Of a stretch of 8,900 bases of DNA, positions 5,929 to 8,900 are shown in pieces. The notes beneath the pieces are model-generated. The model worked only from the letters and a program-made list of their open reading frames with translations. It ran no database searches and had not been told where the DNA came from. This stretch comes from Chitinophagaceae bacterium (GTDB taxonomy: Bacteria > Bacteroidota > Bacteroidia > Chitinophagales > Chitinophagaceae), in contig JALOMC010000195.1 of NCBI GenBank assembly GCA_025455665.1, positions 1-8,900 on the forward strand. The letters run 5' to 3'. The first letter of the stretch is position 1. Every line of letters starts with the position of its first letter. Both the position numbers and the translations under genes were made by a program.

Positions 5929-7532
5929 GCAACAAACTGTTTTTGGTGGGAGCCGCTGTATGCCTGGCTTCCACTGCCCTATCGCAAAACACCACCGCAG
6001 ATAGTGGCCGCACCACCCTTGATGACGTAACCGTTACGGCAAACAAAATTTTGCAGAAGCAAAGTCAGACGGGCAAAGTCGTTACCGTCATCAACAAAAA
6101 GGAAATTGAAAACAATGCAGGTAAAACACTGGGGCAACTGCTGAACGAGCAGGCCGGCCTCACCATCAATGGCGCCCTCAACAACCTGGGCACCAACCAA
6201 ACGGTGTACCTGCGGGGTGCCGGTGCCGGACGCACCCTTATTCTCATTGATGGCGTACCCGCCTATGATCCTTCGCTGATCAACAACGAATTTGACCTGA
6301 ACCTGATACCGCTGACCATGGTAGACCGCATAGAGGTGGCACGTGGCGCTCAGTCTACCCTGTACGGCAGCGATGCCATTGGTGGTGTCATCAATATCAT
6401 CACCACCTCGCCGGGTGCCCAAAAGCGCATCGGCGGCGCTGCCGGCCTCAGCTACGGCAGCTTCAATACGCTGCGGGCCGATGCACAGCTGCAAGGCCAA
6501 CTCAAAAAATTTGACTACAGCGTTCGCTACGGTCACCTTTCCAGCAAAGGCTTCTCCACGGCCGAAGACCGCAATAACACCGGCAATTTCGACAAAGACG
6601 GCTACCGCCAAAACGCCGTGAATGCCCGTGCCGGCTATCAGCTGAGCAAAGCACTCAAGGTCAGCAGCTTTTTGCAATACAGCGATTACGAAACCGATCT
6701 CGACAACGGTATTTTTCGTGATGATAAAGACTATACCTCTGCCAGCAACAACCTGATGACCGGCCTGACAGCAGATTGGAAAAAAGAAAAATACCAACTG
6801 AAGCTGAACTATATGTACAGCGAAACCAACCGCAACCTGCTGGACGACAGCACCGATGTGGGCGGTTTTGCCAAATACAGCACCAACGATTTTTTTGGCA
6901 AAGCACAGTTTGCTGAGTTGTACGGCAGCTTTTTGCTCAGCAAGCGCTTTACCCTACTGGCCGGCGGCGATTTCAGATACAGCAGCATGAACAGCCGCTT
7001 CTTCTCCATCAGCAGCTTCGGGCCTTTTACCGATGCGTTCAAAGACACCTCGCTGTACCAGGCCAGCGCCTATACCTCGCTGCTGTACGGCCACGGCCCG
7101 CTCAATATTGAGGCCGGTGTACGCTGGAACTACCACGAACGTTACGGTAGCAATGCTACTTACACCTTCAATCCCTCGTACCGCATCAGCCAGCAGTGGC
7201 GGGTGTTTGGCAGCATTGCCAGCGGTTTCAAAGCCCCCTCCATCTTTCAGCTGTACAGTGCCTTTGGCAATGAAAACCTGCAACCTGAAACCAGTGTAAA
7301 CTATGAGCTGGGCCTGCAGCACAGCGGCAAAAAGCTTCGCAGTCGCCTTGTATACTTCCATCGGCAGATCAAGAGCGGACTTGATTTCGACAACATCAAC
7401 TTCGTGTATTTCAATTTCAACCAGCAAACGGTCAATGGCATTGAGCTGGAAACTGAATGGCGGCCTACACAGCAGCTCAGCATCAGTGTAAACTACACCT
7501 GGCTGCGCAGGCCAATATTGGCTGGCAAATAA
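5925..7532 (+). CDS. btuB: BtuB-like TonB-dependent cobalamin receptor, major part, ended early by a frameshift
   Basis: This is an outer-membrane receptor that imports cobalamin using TonB energy. Residues 1-20 form a signal peptide (MSNKLFLVGAAVCLASTALS). A TonB-box-like LDDVTVTA lies at 32-39. The plug carries TLGQLLNEQAGLTINGA, YLRGAGAGRTLILIDGVP and RIEVARGAQSTLYGSDAIGG (from 135), the classical BtuB pattern. The barrel follows, including SGFKAPSIFQLYSAFGNENLQPETS. BtuB identity is supported by the riboswitch and the downstream B12 gene. The frame stops at 7530-7532 after 535 residues, in the middle of the barrel. The missing C-terminal strands continue in another frame to 7780. ATG 5913, four codons upstream, is the alternative start; 5925 is preferred because of the ATGA overlap with the leader frame. 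If the shift is real, the barrel cannot close and B12 uptake should fail. Confidence 0.85.
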   Translation: MSNKLFLVGAAVCLASTALSQNTTADSGRTTLDDVTVTANKILQKQSQTGKVVTVINKKEIENNAGKTLGQLLNEQAGLTINGALNNLGTNQTVYLRGAGAGRTLILIDGVPAYDPSLINNEFDLNLIPLTMVDRIEVARGAQSTLYGSDAIGGVINIITTSPGAQKRIGGAAGLSYGSFNTLRADAQLQGQLKKFDYSVRYGHLSSKGFSTAEDRNNTGNFDKDGYRQNAVNARAGYQLSKALKVSSFLQYSDYETDLDNGIFRDDKDYTSASNNLMTGLTADWKKEKYQLKLNYMYSETNRNLLDDSTDVGGFAKYSTNDFFGKAQFAELYGSFLLSKRFTLLAGGDFRYSSMNSRFFSISSFGPFTDAFKDTSLYQASAYTSLLYGHGPLNIEAGVRWNYHERYGSNATYTFNPSYRISQQWRVFGSIASGFKAPSIFQLYSAFGNENLQPETSVNYELGLQHSGKKLRSRLVYFHRQIKSGLDFDNINFVYFNFNQQTVNGIELETEWRPTQQLSISVNYTWLRRPILAGK

Positions 7533-7780
7533 GCAGCAAACTGCAGGCAAGCATCCACGGCCGCTATGTAGGCAAGCGCTTCGATGTAGGCGGCTTTCGC
7601 CTGCCCGATGTGGCACTGGCCGACTATTTTTTGCTAGGGCTGCATGTAGGCTACCAGGCCACGCAGCAGCTCAGCTTCTTTGCCGATGCACAAAACCTGG
7701 CCGATACGCACTATGTAGAAATTCGTGGATACAACAGTATGCCGCGTAATGTGCAGGTGGGTGCCCGGTTCAAATTTTGA
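7502..7780 (+). pseudogene. btuB: C-terminal barrel part of btuB in a shifted frame
   Basis: This is the continuation of the receptor in the -1 frame (codons starting at 7502), about 92 residues: AAQANIGWQISSKLQASIHG, GKRFDVGGFRLPDVALADYF, FADAQNLADTHYVEIRGYNS and the terminal VQVGARFKF. DAQNLAD...Y is the standard penultimate motif of TonB receptors, and the final Phe is the outer-membrane beta-signal, so this is the true C-terminus of the upstream receptor. Added to the first part it restores about 620 residues, close to E. coli BtuB (614). Its own translation start is unlikely, since no signal or start context is present. The shift may be a real mutation or a sequence error. Confidence 0.85.
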
Positions 7781-7807
7781 TTACTTCACGCTTGCAACCA
7801 CTGCGCC

Positions 7808-8032
7808 ATGCATCACGAACAACAAGTATGCCCCCGCTGCGGCACTGCCTTTGAGTGCCGCGTAGGCGATGTCACCAATTGTCAATGCTACGGCATTCAG
7901 CTGTCGGCCGAGGCTGAGGCTTATGTGCAGCAGCAGTATCCGGCGCAGTGCCTTTGCCGCAGCTGCCTGCTGCAGTTGCAGCAGCGCTACCATTTGTTTG
8001 TGCAGCAATCACATCGCTATAGCCAGCGCTGA
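7808..8032 (+). CDS. Cysteine-rich CWC-family small protein
   Basis: This 74-residue protein has eight cysteines: C8-x2-C11, C17, C25-x-C27, and C48-x-C50-x2-C53. The pattern CPRCG...FECR...CQC...CLCRSC matches the Cys_rich_CWC family of small bacterial proteins, which are presumed metal (zinc or iron-sulfur) binders of unknown function. The name-giving CWC is CQC here. There is no signal peptide, so it is cytoplasmic. It starts 27 nt after the end of btuB and stops 17 nt before the DUF71 gene, which places it within the riboswitch-controlled unit. A role in cobalt or cobalamin handling is inference from position only. Confidence 0.8.
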   Translation: MHHEQQVCPRCGTAFECRVGDVTNCQCYGIQLSAEAEAYVQQQYPAQCLCRSCLLQLQQRYHLFVQQSHRYSQR

Positions 8033-8049
8033 ACCATCTGATCACACGC

Positions 8050-8763
8050 ATGCTCACCACGCCCCATACACCCGTAGTGCTCAGCTGGAGCGGTGGCAAA
8101 GACTGCGCTTTTGCCCTGCACCAGCTGCGCCTGCACACACCCTACCAGGTTACACACCTGCTCAGCGTGCTACAAGCCCACGACCGTACACTGAACATGC
8201 ATGGCATCAGCGAAAGCCTGCTGGACGCCCAAGCGGCAGCCATCGGCTTGCCACTGGTAAAAGTGTGGGTGAGCCAGCCCGATAACGAACACTACGAAGC
8301 CCGCCTGGCCGCTGCCCTGCAGCCACTTGCCGCCATCGGCATCCGGCACCTTGCTTTCGGCGATCTCTATCTCGATGACTTGCGCCAATACCGCGAAGCA
8401 CTGCTGCAGCGATGGCAATGGCAGGCTTTGTTTCCCCTATGGCAGCAACCTACACAGGTGCTGGCACAGCAAATACCAGCGGCTGGCTTTCGTACCCGCC
8501 TGTGCTGTGTACAGGTGCCACCGCTGAAGGCCAGCCACGCCGGTGCCGAGTGGAATCATGAACTGATAGCTACCCTGCCTGCCGGAGTAGACCCTTGTGG
8601 CGAAAACGGCGAGTTTCACACGTTCTGCTACGATGGCCCCATTTTTCAACAGCCGCTACAGCTTGCGCCAGCAGGTACCAGCAGCCGCCAGCTGCAGGTA
8701 CACCCGCTGGCCCCGCCGCAGCAGTATGTGTACCAGCATTGGCAGCAGGCCCACGCAGTATAA
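8050..8763 (+). CDS. DUF71/COG2102 PP-loop ATPase, predicted B12-salvage type (Dph6-like)
   Basis: This is an adenine-nucleotide alpha-hydrolase (PP-loop) protein of 237 residues, the usual length for the family. The PP-loop SGGKDCAFAL lies at 14-23. LSVLQAHDRTLNMHG follows, as in family members. The signature DPCGENGEFHTFCYDGPIF is near residues 181-199, with GENGEFHT the family hallmark. Eukaryotic and archaeal relatives are diphthine-ammonia ligase (Dph6), which amidates EF2 in diphthamide synthesis. Bacteria lack diphthamide, and comparative genomics of DUF71/COG2102 predicted a bacterial subgroup acting in B12 salvage. Its place behind a cobalamin riboswitch and btuB supports that subgroup, perhaps as an ATP-dependent amide-forming step on a corrinoid precursor (inference). 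An automatic diphthine-ammonia ligase label would probably be misleading. Confidence 0.9.
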   Translation: MLTTPHTPVVLSWSGGKDCAFALHQLRLHTPYQVTHLLSVLQAHDRTLNMHGISESLLDAQAAAIGLPLVKVWVSQPDNEHYEARLAAALQPLAAIGIRHLAFGDLYLDDLRQYREALLQRWQWQALFPLWQQPTQVLAQQIPAAGFRTRLCCVQVPPLKASHAGAEWNHELIATLPAGVDPCGENGEFHTFCYDGPIFQQPLQLAPAGTSSRQLQVHPLAPPQQYVYQHWQQAHAV

Positions 8764-8822
8764 AATAATCAGGGGCGATCAGCAGCAGTGCAGCGCCCGG
8801 CAGCAGTTCCGGCTGTTCGCTG

Positions 8823-8900
8823 CTACTCCTGCACAATGGCCCACGCACCCGCCGCCACAGGGGTATCCGCTACCATCCGGCGCCCATCAGCCACACTGCA
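8823..8900 (-). CDS. Possible C-terminal end of a convergent gene, cut by window edge
   Basis: Reading the minus strand from the window end gives 25 open codons (ending GAWAIVQE) and a TAG at 8823-8825. The other two minus frames close within a few codons. It would be convergent to the DUF71 gene, with a 59-nt gap. The family is unrecognisable from so few residues. A plus-strand ATG at 8836 also opens a frame to the end of the window, so the call is tentative. Confidence 0.3.
   Translation of the reverse strand, partial: CSVADGRRMVADTPVAAGAWAIVQE

Noticed and set aside
5979..6797. Minus-strand 272-codon open frame
   Set aside because: It is antisense to btuB and therefore a shadow of the receptor's codon pattern.
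6954..7616. Minus-strand 220-codon open frame across the btuB frameshift site
   Set aside because: It is open through the break only by chance. Both strands around it are explained by btuB barrel motifs on the plus strand.
8773..8798. Possible terminator hairpin after the DUF71 gene (GGGCG/CGCCC)
   Set aside because: The stem is only five pairs with a 16-nt loop and no T-run, so it is not convincing as an intrinsic terminator.

Overview
The window looks like chromosomal DNA of a Bacteroidota bacterium, probably Chitinophagaceae-like. The evidence is two TonB-dependent receptors of Bacteroidota type, a promoter close to the Bacteroidota consensus (TTTG, 20 nt, TAnnTTTG), mostly weak ribosome binding sites, and a cobalamin operon layout known from this phylum. 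The genus assignment is inference.

Left part (1-3055): the window opens inside a minus-strand gene for a Cys/Met-metabolism PLP enzyme, whose C-terminus lies outside. Next is a compact, visibly AT-richer toxin-antitoxin pair (small antitoxin plus VapC-like PIN toxin, overlapping). It is followed by about 270 nt with no convincing gene, then a minus-strand APC-family amino acid permease.

Middle (3056-5537): a TonB-dependent receptor is transcribed divergently from the permease. Its last codons contain a perfect 36-nt tandem duplication. About 210 nt of inverted-repeat-rich DNA separate it from the next transcription unit.

Right part (5538-8763) is the most informative region: a cobalamin (B12) uptake and salvage operon. 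It has a Bacteroidota-type promoter, a complete cobalamin riboswitch with a 10-bp P1, and a hairpin whose loop carries a GGAGGA Shine-Dalgarno-like sequence. That loop can pair with a CTCC loop inside the aptamer, which is the expected kissing-loop switch. Next come a possible 35-codon leader ORF overlapping the btuB start as ATGA, then btuB (interrupted by a frameshift near 7500-7530), a small eight-cysteine CWC-type protein, and a DUF71/COG2102 PP-loop ATPase of the group predicted to act in B12 salvage. The genes are tightly spaced and co-directional, so B12 should shut off the whole unit.

The window ends with what may be the last 25 codons of a convergent minus-strand gene. I saw no rRNA, tRNA, CRISPR array or intact insertion sequence.
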